Shown here: positions 25,060 to 34,246 of the stretch, piece by piece | How positions within the stretch are numbered: position 1 is the stretch's first letter | Layout: every line of letters starts with the position of its first letter | DNA from: Alphaproteobacteria bacterium | GTDB taxonomy: Bacteria; Pseudomonadota; Alphaproteobacteria; UBA8366; GCA-2717185 | Length of the DNA stretch: 64,000 nt | Assembly: GCA_012103325.1 (NCBI GenBank) | Contig: WLWY01000001.1 | Span: forward strand, 434,001 to 498,000 | Direction: 5' to 3' | Notes under the pieces: generated by a model | Told to the model about the DNA's origin: nothing | Databases searched by the model: none | The model's input: only the letters and a program-made list of their open reading frames with translations | Translations under genes and position numbers: made by a program

Positions 25060-27174
25060 CTACGCGGCGGCCTCGACGGTGTCCTCGGCCGCCGTTTCGC
25101 CGGTGAGGAACTCGGGGAGGTCCTCATCCGCGTCGGCCGCTTCCGGTGCGGACCCGCTCACGGGACCGGAGACCGGTTGCGCGTCGACGCTATCCGGCGA
25201 AGCCTCGGTCTCGGCCGCCCGCGGTTCGTAGGCAAAGCCTTCCGGGACCCATTTTGCGGCCTCGCCACGCGCTTTGGCCGTCACGGAGCCCGGCACGTCT
25301 CCGTTGCCGGAGAAAGCCTCGGCCAAGGCCTTGGCAAGCTGCGCTTTCTTGGCCTTGGCGTAATTCCGGAGCCAGGGGCCGCCCAGGATCTCCCCGCCGA
25401 TGGCGCGGGCATGATCCATTTTGATCCGCGACCAGTAGGCCTCGGCGGTCGGACGGAAGAACTTGGCGACTGGAATCTTCAGCCGCTCGCCGACCTTCTC
25501 GACGACAGGACTGGCCTGGTCCTCGAAGGAGAGCTGTCCATGCAGCGACTGAGCGACGCACCACGCGAAGAGGGCCTGCTTGTCCTTCGCCGGCAGGGCG
25601 CTCATGGCGTCGAAGGCCTCGTCGGCAGGCAGGTTGAGCCAGGCCAGCGACAGACCGTCCCGGCGCGCCTTCAGCATTTGGTCGGCGGCGGTGTCCTTCA
25701 GGTCGTCGAGGGAACTGGTCATGCGAGTTTCCAGCAACCGCAGATCAAGCGGCAAGCCGCGGGCGTAGGTCTGGAGGACGCTCATGCACATGCTGAACAG
25801 GGCCACGTCGAAAGCGGTGCGATAGTCCTTGGCCAGGTGCGCCTTGGTGATCTGGAGACGGTGCGCCGTCAGATCGTCGATATGGACCTGGCTGAGGCCG
25901 CAATCCTTGCGAACCTTCTGCTCGCCGGTCGGCTCCGGATCGGCGGTGCTGGGCGTGCCGGCGATGCCGACGTTGCCGGCCGTGACACCCTCGCCGGTCG
26001 CCACCGCCTTGACGCCGCCTTTGGCGCCCGCGGTTTCGTCGCGGGGGATCAGACCGCCATGGACCTCGACCGCGCCATCGCGGCCGATGGTGACGACACA
26101 ACCGGCCTTGGCCATGTCTTCATCGGCGTATTTGGCATACCCCTCGATCTCGGCGTTCAGCTGCACCTGGCGGTCGGCCAGGGTTTCGCTCTCGTCGGCC
26201 AGTTCGTCGGTCCAGTCCTCGTCGGCCGTCGCCTCGATCTCTTCGTAGCGGGCATTGACCTTGGCCAGTTCCTTGGTGAGCTTGGCCGGCGGATCGACGG
26301 GGGTGGGATAGACCCGGTCGAAGTCCGCGGCAAATCCGTAGTCCGGCTCGATCATGGGCTTGGCCCATTTCCAGCCGGCCTGCTCCAGCCGTTCCGCCTC
26401 GGCGGCAAGCTTTTGCTGGGCGAGCTCACGGACGATCTTGGGATCGTCCATGTAGCCGTCGCTTTCGTCGGTGAAGAGATCGTGCGAGACCGCGCCACCG
26501 GCCTGCTCGTAGGCCTCGATACCGACGAAGCGGCCGAGCGGCGAGGCCGCCGACACGGTGTTTTCCGTCAGCAGGCGCTTCACGCTGTACGGACTGACCT
26601 GGTAGTGGCCCTTGACCTCCTTCCAGGCCGCGCGCTGGCGATCCGGGTCGCCGGAGACGGTAAAGGCCATGAGCACATCCAGGCTCATCTCTTCATCGCG
26701 GTAGGCTTGCAGCAGTTCGGGTGCGACCTTGCCGAGCTTCAGGCGCTGGCGGATGTGGACCTCGGTATAGCCAAAACGCTGTGCCACGTCGGCGACCGAT
26801 TGACCGGCATCGATCATTTGGGCAAAGGCCTCGAACTCGTCGGCCGGATGCATGGCGACGCGCTGTACATTCTCGGCGACGGACATTTCCTTGGGATCGT
26901 CGGTACGGACGACGCACGGCGCCTTGTAAGTCTTCGGGAGTTTGCCCGCCTTCTGCAGCGTCTTCAGGGCGTCCAGCCGGCGCCCGCCGGCGATCACTTC
27001 GAACTTGCCGCGGGCGGCGGAACGCACGAGCAGGTTCTGCAAGAGGCCGCGTGCGGCGATGTCGGCCTTGAGTTCGTCTTGCTGTTGCCGGGTGGGCGGC
27101 GTCTTGCGCGCGTTCTCGGCCGACTTCACGAGCTTGCCGAGAGGGATCATTTGGGTGGGATTCTGTTGAGACAT
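25060..27174 (-). CDS. Large ParB/Srx-fold protein
   Basis: The product is 704 aa from the ATG at 27174, chosen for GGAG seven bases upstream; an earlier TTG is possible. The N-terminal 200 residues form a ParB domain: IPLGKLVKSAENARKT, ELKADIAARGLLQNLLVR, FEVIAGGRRLDAL (box I) and ENVQRVAMHPADE (box II). They are followed by the HTH-like VADVAQRFGYTEVHIRQRLKL. The C-terminal 500 residues are helical with a charged linker and no known domain, far longer than a partition ParB (about 300 aa). No ParA is adjacent. With PP-loop genes next door it resembles IbrB-type ParB-like proteins of mobile elements more than a chromosome-partition protein. Confidence 0.87.
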   Translation of the reverse strand: MSQQNPTQMIPLGKLVKSAENARKTPPTRQQQDELKADIAARGLLQNLLVRSAARGKFEVIAGGRRLDALKTLQKAGKLPKTYKAPCVVRTDDPKEMSVAENVQRVAMHPADEFEAFAQMIDAGQSVADVAQRFGYTEVHIRQRLKLGKVAPELLQAYRDEEMSLDVLMAFTVSGDPDRQRAAWKEVKGHYQVSPYSVKRLLTENTVSAASPLGRFVGIEAYEQAGGAVSHDLFTDESDGYMDDPKIVRELAQQKLAAEAERLEQAGWKWAKPMIEPDYGFAADFDRVYPTPVDPPAKLTKELAKVNARYEEIEATADEDWTDELADESETLADRQVQLNAEIEGYAKYADEDMAKAGCVVTIGRDGAVEVHGGLIPRDETAGAKGGVKAVATGEGVTAGNVGIAGTPSTADPEPTGEQKVRKDCGLSQVHIDDLTAHRLQITKAHLAKDYRTAFDVALFSMCMSVLQTYARGLPLDLRLLETRMTSSLDDLKDTAADQMLKARRDGLSLAWLNLPADEAFDAMSALPAKDKQALFAWCVAQSLHGQLSFEDQASPVVEKVGERLKIPVAKFFRPTAEAYWSRIKMDHARAIGGEILGGPWLRNYAKAKKAQLAKALAEAFSGNGDVPGSVTAKARGEAAKWVPEGFAYEPRAAETEASPDSVDAQPVSGPVSGSAPEAADADEDLPEFLTGETAAEDTVEAAA

Positions 27175-27265
27175 CAGGTTCTCCAAAGTGGCGGGCCGGC
27201 AAGAGACGCTCTCTCGCCCACGAACCCGCCACTAACCTCCCGCCCGCCTCCACCTCTTTGGATTG
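27175..27265 (-). promoter_or_regulatory. Leader-family element upstream of the ParB-like gene
   Basis: The core AGAGGTGGAGGC-GGGCGGGAGG is at 27236-27258. It is followed by a stem TGGCGGG/CCCGCCA enclosing GGGCGAGAGAGCGTCTCTTGCC, which forms a smaller hairpin itself. GGAG follows the stem. Confidence 0.7.
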
Positions 27266-27301
27266 GGAGGACAGGGAGCCGGACCGAAGCCGGGATTCGC
27301 A

Positions 27302-27799
27302 TCAAGACCCGGCTTCGCCGATGTCGAGAACCGAGTAAGCCGCGTCCGGATCGCGCTGCACCTGCCAGACGGTGTAGCGATCGACCCGGCCGTCGAGGTA
27401 ACGGACGCGCTGCTCTTCCGGAATGAACTCGACCCCCAATTCGTGGGCGAGAAGCGGCCGCAATAGAGCGGCGATATCGCGCCAGTCGCCTTGTCGGCAC
27501 ATCTCGAAAATCTTCGAGGCGGCCGGGTCGGACTGGCCCGGCAGGTCGGCATCCTCGGCGTAGCCTCCCACCACCGCGATGCGGTCGCCCGCCCAACGGC
27601 CGATGAGGACATCCGCATCCGCGCGCTCTTCGAGGTCACCGCCGCCGCGCCCGTTCGAGCACAGAAGAAGTGCGGCTAGTGCCTGGGCGGGCCCGACGGC
27701 GCTGGAGATCAACTCGCAGGCCTGCAGGCCTTCGCCAAGCTCACGGGGGTCGAGGAACTCGCGCTTATCCAGATTGACGATCAGATGATACTGGCTCAT
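27302..27799 (-). CDS. Conserved-looking hypothetical protein (165 aa)
   Basis: The ATG at 27799 begins MSQYHLIVNLDKREFLDPRELGEGLQ. A Gly-rich NGRGGGDLEE segment and WAGDRIAVVGGYAEDADL follow, then an acidic helical C-terminus (DWRDIAALLRPLLAHELGVEF). The alternation of beta strands and loops looks like a globular domain of an unnamed family common on plasmids. No catalytic motif is evident. It has its own leader. Confidence 0.65.
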   Translation of the reverse strand: MSQYHLIVNLDKREFLDPRELGEGLQACELISSAVGPAQALAALLLCSNGRGGGDLEERADADVLIGRWAGDRIAVVGGYAEDADLPGQSDPAASKIFEMCRQGDWRDIAALLRPLLAHELGVEFIPEEQRVRYLDGRVDRYTVWQVQRDPDAAYSVLDIGEAGS

Positions 27800-27890
27800 T
27801 CGAGGGTCTCCCGACGGCCGGTGGGCAAGAGCCTTTCCCTTGCCGCCGTAACCGGCTCGCCGGACTCCCGCCCGCCTCTGCCTCGCTGGA
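27800..27890 (-). promoter_or_regulatory. Leader-family element upstream of the 165-residue gene
   Basis: The core GAGGCAGAGGC-GGGCGGGAGT is at 27864-27886. It is followed by a stem GCCGGT...ACCGGC with inner GGCAAG/CTTGCC pairing around GGAAAGG. Confidence 0.65.
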
Positions 27891-27966
27891 GGGGATGGAC
27901 CGTGGGGCTTTGGGTGGCGGAGGATAGACCTGACTGAAGATCTTGCCGGCCGGGGGCTCGACCAAC

Positions 27967-28848
27967 TCAAGTGAGGCGCTCGCTTTGAAGCAAGGCCTCC
28001 CACTCCTCGACGGACAGCCGGCGGCCTCGGTAGGTGGCGGCGAACAGCCTGGCGCCCCGGGCCCAGGCATCCCGGGACCACATGCCGGGCGGCGCCGGTC
28101 CCCGGCCATCGGCGCCGCGGCGCGGACGGCCCGCCGCGAGCCAGGCCCGATGCTTGCGACCGGAGGCCGCGCGGAAGTTGGCCTCGATCCGCCTGGCCAG
28201 TGCCCAGGCCTCGGGGTGATCGTGATAGAGCGCCTCGATCTCATGCGCTTTCATGAAGGGACAGAAGACGCAACTGGACTTGCGGACATCGATGCGCCAG
28301 CCCAGCTCTTCGAGAACTCGCCGGCAGCCCGCGCGGTCAAGTCCCAAGGCGATCAGCGGGTAGTGAAAGTGCTGCCGGCCGCCCCGGGCCGGCGTGAAGC
28401 GGGCGACCCGGTAATCCTCCGTGGCCTCGATGCCGACGGACCATTGGATCGGCGCCGCCGGTCCGTAGGTCCGCCTGGCCCAGGCCTGCATCACCTCGCC
28501 CTTGAACTTCAGGCTGCACACATGCGGGCCGCCCGGCATGACCGGCACATTGCCGTTGCGCAGCAGCCAGTCGACGATGGTTTCGTTCTCTTTCGCCACG
28601 ACGTCGAACCGCAGCCCGGCGGCGGCCGCGCGGCGGGCCGCGTGCTCGACGTTTCGGTAGGTGGCCGGAAACTCGGCGCCGGGATCGGCGAACACGACCG
28701 CGTCGAGCGGCGGAAAGGCGTCGTCCAGACGCCATGCGGGAATCCGGAGCGCGGCACGGGCCGCACGGCGGTCGAGGTCGATGGCCAGCAACGCGGTGCT
28801 GTCGACGCCGCCGCCGAAGGCGAGGATATGGACGGGCGGTACGGTCAT
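27967..28848 (-). CDS. PP-loop ATPase (PAPS reductase-like), second of a pair
   Basis: The product is 293 aa from the ATG at 28848, which overlaps the previous stop. The PP-loop is FGGGVDSTALL (11-21), a variant of SGGxDS. FADPGAEFPATY matches the second conserved motif of PAPS-reductase-like enzymes. A Cys pair (SSCVFCPF, C193 and C196) could carry sulfur or a metal. Known: PP-loop enzymes adenylate substrates, and many add sulfur to RNA or DNA (DndC, TtcA types). The partner gene upstream has the same Cys motif. Confidence 0.85.
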   Translation of the reverse strand: MTVPPVHILAFGGGVDSTALLAIDLDRRAARAALRIPAWRLDDAFPPLDAVVFADPGAEFPATYRNVEHAARRAAAAGLRFDVVAKENETIVDWLLRNGNVPVMPGGPHVCSLKFKGEVMQAWARRTYGPAAPIQWSVGIEATEDYRVARFTPARGGRQHFHYPLIALGLDRAGCRRVLEELGWRIDVRKSSCVFCPFMKAHEIEALYHDHPEAWALARRIEANFRAASGRKHRAWLAAGRPRRGADGRGPAPPGMWSRDAWARGARLFAATYRGRRLSVEEWEALLQSERLT

Positions 28849-29609
28849 GCCGCGACCCCGCCGGCAACCGGGATGCCGGTGGCTTCCTCCAGGGTGCGGC
28901 CGTTCTGCAAGGTGAAGTCCAGCCGCCGCTCGGTCTCGACGTAGCGCCGGTAGAGCCTCGGGCGCAGGCGCGCGGCGATGCACAGATCGGCTTTGCTGGA
29001 GAAGATGCAGAAAACGCAGCTCAGACGCGACATGCCGGCCGCATAGGCCCAATGCGGCTGCTGCCCGGCGGCGGCGATCGCCTCGAACACCTCCTCGGTG
29101 CTGAACTCCTGGATCGGCAGCCATTGCAGCACCCTGCGGGTGCGGATCGACAACCGGCCGTCGAGCTTGACGGCGGGCTTGCGTGCCCGGTCCGTGGACT
29201 CCTCGGCACGCAGGCCCAGGCAGTCCACCACGAGACCGATGCCGCGCTCGCGGCACAGGCGCCGGAGCCATGTGTGGATCGGGTCGCGTTTCAGGTCCGA
29301 CGTGCATTGCCGGTATTGCGCCGAGGGCCACATCTGGCGGCGGTCGACCATCTCGAAGAACGACTTGCCGGCTTCGACGCGGTGGAACTCGAGCCCGGCG
29401 GCGGTGGCGCGCGCATGGTCCTCGGCATCGGGCCAGTCGACTTCGCGCAGATGGGCATGCACGACGATGAGCTGCCCGGCCGGCACCAACTCGCGCAGCA
29501 GGACCGTCATCGCCTGGCTGTCCTTGCCGCCGCTGTGATTGAGGACGAACAGGGCGCCGGCATCGCACGCACGGCGGATCTCCGGCGGCATGACGATGGA
29601 TCTTGTCAT
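28845..29609 (-). CDS. PP-loop ATPase (PAPS reductase/DndC-like), first of a pair
   Basis: The product is 254 aa. The classical PP-loop NHSGGKDSQAM has SGGKDS at 26-31. VVHAHLREVDWPD follows the second strand, LGLRAEES is the conserved acceptor-side motif, and SCVFCIF has C198 and C201. Annotation pipelines call such proteins phosphoadenosine phosphosulfate reductases, but the genomic setting argues for nucleic-acid modification or a regulatory role rather than sulfate assimilation. It is coupled by a four-base overlap to the second PP-loop gene, and a ParB-like gene follows downstream. Confidence 0.87.
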   Translation of the reverse strand: MTRSIVMPPEIRRACDAGALFVLNHSGGKDSQAMTVLLRELVPAGQLIVVHAHLREVDWPDAEDHARATAAGLEFHRVEAGKSFFEMVDRRQMWPSAQYRQCTSDLKRDPIHTWLRRLCRERGIGLVVDCLGLRAEESTDRARKPAVKLDGRLSIRTRRVLQWLPIQEFSTEEVFEAIAAAGQQPHWAYAAGMSRLSCVFCIFSSKADLCIAARLRPRLYRRYVETERRLDFTLQNGRTLEEATGIPVAGGVAA

Positions 29610-29700
29610 GGGAAGGCTCCCGGCCGGGCCGGCGGGAGCCTCTCTCCCACCTCTTCGACCCGGCGCGAAAGCGCCGCCAGCCTCTGACTCCGGCGGCCGC
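29610..29700 (-). promoter_or_regulatory. Leader-family element upstream of the PP-loop pair
   Basis: A divergent member: CAGAGGCTGGCGGC at 29672-29690, a small GGCGC-TTTC-GCGCC hairpin, then GGGAGAGAGGCTCCC and GGCCCGGCC pairing up to the ribosome binding site. Confidence 0.5.
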
Positions 29701-30404
29701 GCAGTCGTGCTGGGACCGGTTACCGGAGGGACAGGGGGTATCGGCCGTGCAACGGCAGATGCAACGGCATCACCGAAGAGCCGTCTGCCGTCGCTCGATC
29801 AGGCCATGGTCATTGAAGAGGCGGCATGGCGGCCGGCGATCAAGCTTGGCTTGGGCCGCTTCATCTTGCCGCAGCCGGCTCTGTACAAACGAACGCTTCT
29901 GCCTGTTTCATGCATAACGATCCTAAAAAGCCCTCTATATGATTGATTAAGATCAATAACGATCCGTTTGGAACAAAAATTTCTTGAAAGTAAAAGAAAC
30001 GTGTGCAAGTAACCCACGAAGCAAGCACCGGTTTTAACAAAACTAGTTTCTCTACCTGAAAGGTTGGCGAGCACGTTTCTTGTGAAGGGGGTGTGGGAAT
30101 GAAGTGTCGATTTGCGGGAGAGCGGTTCACCGGGATACCGCGTGAAGGGAATCCGGCCTGATGCGCGCCAATCGCTCGCGACGTCCCTGCGATGACGCCA
30201 CGCCGCCGCCCGAACCGATCCCGCCCCCGTTCCGCTGAAAATCGATTGTCGTCACGGCAACGACAGCGCCGCGCTCGGTCTAATCCTCTTGCAGCGATCC
30301 CCTCGAAGCTGGCCCGGCACCCGGGCGGGCGCAGGACCGTTACGGGCACATGACGGTGACGCCGGACTTTTACGCCACCCTGGTATGTAGAGCAGGAAAT
30401 CGTT
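29701..30404. other. Gene-free interval with an FNR-like box, right edge of the minus-strand gene set
   Basis: No convincing ORF. GC content drops sharply between about 29900 and 30070. A perfect TTGAT-TAAG-ATCAA palindrome is at 29943-29956, matching the FNR/Dnr-type consensus, but the nearest starts are more than 330 bases away on either side. The interval separates the minus-strand element genes from plus-strand genes. Confidence 0.5.
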
Positions 30405-31177
30405 GTGATCATCGAACCTTTACCGGTGTTTCTTCAAGCTTGGGAGTTTTTGCGCAGAAACCCGCAGTACCGATCCGAATGGGGCCGCCTGCCAACACGG
30501 TCGAAACATGCATCCGAAGATCCGGGATTTCCGGTGCGCAGGCAGACGCAAGCCGATCTGCGGGCCGGCAGATGGGGCCTTCTTGCCTACCGGGACCCCG
30601 GCGACGCCAGCCGCCGCGGCGCGCCGTTCTGGTCTAAGGGACCGGCCCTCGAAGCCGTCATCTCCGAAGACGGCGATACGCCCCTGCTCCCCTTGCTTCG
30701 GGAATCCGGGGCGCGGGTATCCGGGCTGAGGCTCCTGGACGGCGGTTTGCTGTTGCAGATCGAGCGGAACGAATTATGGGTGCGGCTACGGTTTCGCGAC
30801 GGCGGCCTGCCCGACGAATCCGATTGCATCGAGCTTCGTCTTCCCTTCAGTCTTCCGCTGGCGATCCTGCCGTCGCGCGCGCAGGATCTCTGGACCCTGG
30901 CCGGCGCTGAAAATCCTACAAGAGCCGAAGCCGCGACGCGAAGAACGTCGAGGAGCTTCTTGTCGCGCTCGACGGCAAGATCGCCGGGAAGTCCCAACGC
31001 CAAATCGCCATCGACCTTTTCGGCGCGGAAGTGGTCGAGGCGGAATGGCATGCCGACAGCTGGATCCGCAGCCGTGTCCGCTGGAACATACGAAAAGCCC
31101 TTCAGCTTATGGAGGGCGGATACCGGGACCTTCTTGGCGACGGCCGGCATCGGCACGGTGGACATCGATCAACCTGA
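30405..31177 (+). pseudogene. DUF6499-DUF2285 transfer-activator-like gene split by a frameshift
   Basis: The GTG at 30405 begins a frame with the DUF6499-type motif AWEFLRRNPQYRSEW and runs to about 30907. The DUF2285 helix-turn-helix part (NVEELLVALDGKIAGKSQRQIA, then IRKALQLMEGGYRDLL) lies in the -1 frame, open only from 30911 to 31177 and without its own start codon. One extra base in the AAAA at 30909-30912 would join them. Known: the ICEMlSymR7A excision activator FseA has this domain order and is made by programmed frameshifting between two ORFs. This gene could be such a system, a pseudogene or a sequence error. Confidence 0.75.
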
Positions 31178-31350
31178 CGGCCGAAGGCGAGCGTCGTGAG
31201 ACGGCCGGCGGCGAAGCCGGGCACGGCGTCATGCCGCGCGGCGAGCTGCGGTTCCAGCGCCTCTCCGACGCGACGGCGGGCCGAGGCGCCGTCGGCTTTG
31301 TTCATCGGAATACACATCGAAGCAGTCCACCTCAGGAAAGGATCAATGAG

Positions 31351-31758
31351 ATGACCAATTGCTTGACCGCCGGCACGGGACGCGGCCCGGTGCTTGCCGC
31401 CATTCTCGCCGCCGGCCTCTGCGCGGCTACCGCCGCGCAGAGGAATGACGGGGAGCGGATTGACCACTACGCGGCACGAGAGGCAGCGAACTTGAAAGAG
31501 GCCGTGACGAACTTTTCCGCGTTTAACGATAAAGTAGCGGAGATTCTGGCGCGCCCCGAACTCGGCCCCAACGACCTTGAGGAGGTGCATGAGCTGACCT
31601 ACACCCTGGAGAGCGCCCTGGCCGAGATCCGCACGGAGCTGAGCGGTCTCGCCGACACGCTGGAGGCCCTGCACTTGGCCTCCGAGGCGCATAAGGCGGA
31701 GGCGACCAGGACCCACGGCGCCGCCTATCTGGAGACCGCGCGCGCTCTGGTCCCCTGA
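31351..31758 (+). CDS. DUF6746-family periplasmic protein
   Basis: The product is 135 aa from the ATG at 31351, with AGGAAAGGATC upstream. It has a signal-peptide-like N-terminus (VLAAILAAGLCAATAAQ). The mature part contains NFSAFNDKVAEILARPELGPNDLEEVHELTYTLE and a terminal GAAYLETA, the DUF6746 pattern. It is strongly helical and probably periplasmic. Function is unknown. Between 31178 and 31350 I see only the ribosome binding site region. Confidence 0.7.
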   Translation: MTNCLTAGTGRGPVLAAILAAGLCAATAAQRNDGERIDHYAAREAANLKEAVTNFSAFNDKVAEILARPELGPNDLEEVHELTYTLESALAEIRTELSGLADTLEALHLASEAHKAEATRTHGAAYLETARALVP

Positions 31759-31923
31759 GCCGCGCGCCCGTTCTTGAGAAGCCCGAGCGTTCGACGGCTT
31801 GAATTTGCCCGTTGCGGGTGATCAGGTGTTGTCCTGAATTGGCGCCCGATAAATTCCGATTGAATTCCGAAAGTGAGCGTCCGGTAAAGCAGCCCTGCCT
31901 ATGATGACGTTGGACTGTTACGC

Positions 31924-33435
31924 TCAGGTTTGAGCGTAACGCCAGGGGAGCAGTTCGTCGATCCGATTGATTTTATGGTCGGCGATACAGGCTAGCGTGT
32001 CGGTTAGCCAGGCCTGCGGATCGACGCCATTGAGTTTTGCTGTCTCGATCAGCGTATAGGCGATGGCGGCTGATTTGCCGCCGGCCTCGGACCCCATGAA
32101 GAGATAATTCTTCCGCCCCAGGGCGATGGGCCGCATGGATCGCTCTGCGGTATTGTTGTCGAGTTCAAGAAAGCCGTGATCTAGATATGGTCGCAGCTTC
32201 TTCATGCGGGTCAGGGCGTAGCGAATAGCACCGGCTAAGGGTGATTTGCCGGATATCCGGGTCAATTGGGCATGCAGCCATGATTCCAGGTCGTCGAAGA
32301 TTGGTTTTGATTGGCGCTGCCTGATCTTCACACGTTGATCCGGCGATTGGCCCCGAACCTCCTTCTCGACGCCATAGAGTGTGGCGATACGTTTTATGGC
32401 TTCCTCGGCAATCGCCGATCCCTGAGCTTTGTGGATATCGACGAACTTGCGTCGGATATGGGCCATGCAGGCCACTTCCGTCACCTTGCCCGTGCGGTAC
32501 AGGTCATTGAACCCCGCATAGCCATCGGCATGCATGAAGCCCGTGAAGTCCGCTAGATGTTCGCGCGGGCGAACGCCCTTCCTGTCGGACGAGAACTGAT
32601 ACCATGCGGCAGGATGCGCCTCTCCGGCCCAGGGTCGTTCATCGCGGACATAGGCCCAAAGCCGCGCGGTCCTGGTTTTACCGGAGCCTGGGGTCAGCAT
32701 TTTTACCGGCGTATCATCGGCGAAGAGGGCCTGTCCCTTTAAAACATGGCGCGCGACGGCGTCCGCCAAAGGTTCCAACAGAGCCGTGGATTTGCCAACC
32801 CAATCGGCCAGGGTGGAGCGGTCCAGATCGATCCCCTCGCGCTGGAATATCTGACTTTGCCGGTACAAAGGCGAATGATCGGCGTACTTGTTGACCAGCA
32901 CATGGGCCAGTAGGCCAGGACCGGGCCGCCCGTGCTCAATCGGCCGCGACGGCAGGGCTGCCTGATGGAACGTCTCACAGCAGGTGCAGGCCATGCGCGG
33001 GCGAACAATCCGGTTCACGACAAAACGTCCGGGGACATATTCCAGTTCCTCGGTGACATCGTCGCCAAGCGTTTTGAGCGCACCGCCGCATTCCCCACAG
33101 GCATCGCCCGGCGACAGTGTTGTCTCGTTGCGTGGGAGATGACCGGGCAGCGGTTTACGTTTGGGCTTGTCTTTTGGCGCTGCAGATTGATCTGCATTTG
33201 CATCGTCTGACGCGGGCTCCTGCGCGGACGCCGCAATCTCTTCGTCTTCCAGCGTCAACGCCAGTTGATCCAGAGCCTCCGAGCGCGACCCGAAGCGATG
33301 CTGGCGCATCCCGGCCAATTGGTGTTGGAGCTTCTCGATCAACACCGCCTGTGACTTCACTTCCGACGCCAGCGATGCCACCAGACCTTTTAATGCGGCA
33401 GGTTCATTCGGGAGGTTCTCAGCGTCGTCGAGCAT
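31924..33435 (-). CDS. tnpC: IS66 transposase TnpC
   Basis: The product is 503 aa with full IS66 architecture: an N-terminal leucine-rich helix ([31 protein letters not shown]), a zinc-finger region ([12 protein letters not shown]), the [15 protein letters not shown] and [12 protein letters not shown] catalytic-domain segments, and the C-terminal [26 protein letters not shown] motif with the DDE glutamate. It appears intact. Confidence 0.95.
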   Translation of the reverse strand: MLDDAENLPNEPAALKGLVASLASEVKSQAVLIEKLQHQLAGMRQHRFGSRSEALDQLALTLEDEEIAASAQEPASDDANADQSAAPKDKPKRKPLPGHLPRNETTLSPGDACGECGGALKTLGDDVTEELEYVPGRFVVNRIVRPRMACTCCETFHQAALPSRPIEHGRPGPGLLAHVLVNKYADHSPLYRQSQIFQREGIDLDRSTLADWVGKSTALLEPLADAVARHVLKGQALFADDTPVKMLTPGSGKTRTARLWAYVRDERPWAGEAHPAAWYQFSSDRKGVRPREHLADFTGFMHADGYAGFNDLYRTGKVTEVACMAHIRRKFVDIHKAQGSAIAEEAIKRIATLYGVEKEVRGQSPDQRVKIRQRQSKPIFDDLESWLHAQLTRISGKSPLAGAIRYALTRMKKLRPYLDHGFLELDNNTAERSMRPIALGRKNYLFMGSEAGGKSAAIAYTLIETAKLNGVDPQAWLTDTLACIADHKINRIDELLPWRYAQT

Positions 33436-33507
33436 GCCGGCAATCTATCAGCCGCCACCCCGCATGGGAATCCCCGGAAATTGACAACCCTTTGCTGTGA
33501 AACGACT

Positions 33508-33867
33508 TTACCCAGCCGTCAGGGGACGCCACGTTCGTTGTGGTATGCGCCAATCAATCCCTTCCAGCAGCATCGCCAATTGAGCCGGGGTCAGCGCAAC
33601 CTTGCCCGCTTTCGCAGACGGCCAGACAAACCGTCCCTTCTCCAGACGCTTCGAGAACAGACATGCCCCTTGCCCGTCCCACCAGATCACCTTGATCAGA
33701 TCGCCACGGCGACCCCGGAAGACGAACAGATGACCGCAATACGGCGCCGCCTTTAGAACCTTCTCTGTTTGCGCTGACAGCCCATTGAACCCCTTACGCA
33801 TGTCCGTCACGCCGGCCGCAAGCCAAACCTTCGTGTTCGTGGGAACCGGGATCATCCCGACAAGCAC
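33508..33867 (-). CDS. tnpB: IS66 accessory protein TnpB
   Basis: The product is 119 aa with the invariant IS66 Orf2 pattern: [58 protein letters not shown]. The start overlaps the end of tnpA by 16 bases. It is required for transposition of IS66 elements. Confidence 0.95.
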   Translation of the reverse strand: MLVGMIPVPTNTKVWLAAGVTDMRKGFNGLSAQTEKVLKAAPYCGHLFVFRGRRGDLIKVIWWDGQGACLFSKRLEKGRFVWPSAKAGKVALTPAQLAMLLEGIDWRIPQRTWRPLTAG

Positions 33868-34229
33868 CGGAGCAGACGTACGAGCGCTTCGGGATCGTAA
33901 GGGCCGCTAATGCTCAAGCGATGACCTCCGGCAAGCGTGACCTCGATCTTGCCTTCGTCACCAACAGGGCGCTCGGCTTCGTGCTCGACGTGACGCGCAA
34001 TCTCAACCGGCAGGAAACAGGCGGCGTCATCGACCGTGTCACTTCCCGCAAACCGGGGATCTTTCAGCCAGTTGAAAACCTGATTGGCGTTCACATTGTA
34101 GCGCCGTGCAACCTGTGAAACCGAAACGCCCGCAAACCGCGTCTGTGCGCAAATCATCCGCTTCTCGTCTGCACTCCAGCGCCGACGCTTGCCCCGCTTC
34201 GCCACATCCTGATCCCCGTTAGTGTCCAC
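33852..34229 (-). CDS. tnpA: IS66 TnpA (HTH protein)
   Basis: The product is 125 aa. An N-terminal HTH of the transposase type ([43 protein letters not shown]) is followed by a short C-terminal segment ([22 protein letters not shown]). It starts with GTG at 34229, inside an inverted repeat. Confidence 0.93.
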   Translation of the reverse strand: MDTNGDQDVAKRGKRRRWSADEKRMICAQTRFAGVSVSQVARRYNVNANQVFNWLKDPRFAGSDTVDDAACFLPVEIARHVEHEAERPVGDEGKIEVTLAGGHRLSISGPYDPEALVRLLRCLSG

Positions 34230-34246
34230 CTAAACAAGTGGACACT
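34221..34246 (-). promoter_or_regulatory. Inverted repeat over the tnpA start
   Basis: A perfect nine-base inverted repeat, AGTGTCCAC and GTGGACACT, separated by eight bases. The tnpA start codon lies inside one arm, so the hairpin or an operator here could limit transposase expression. Confidence 0.5.

Noticed and set aside
25060..27174. ParB-like protein as a plasmid partition ParB
   Set aside because: It is about twice the usual length, no parA is adjacent, and the PP-loop neighbours point to another role.
29704..29900. Plus-strand stretch reading VTGGTGGIGRA, resembling a short-chain dehydrogenase start
   Set aside because: Only the short glycine motif fits; no start site, and the following residues do not continue the fold. 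Probably chance.
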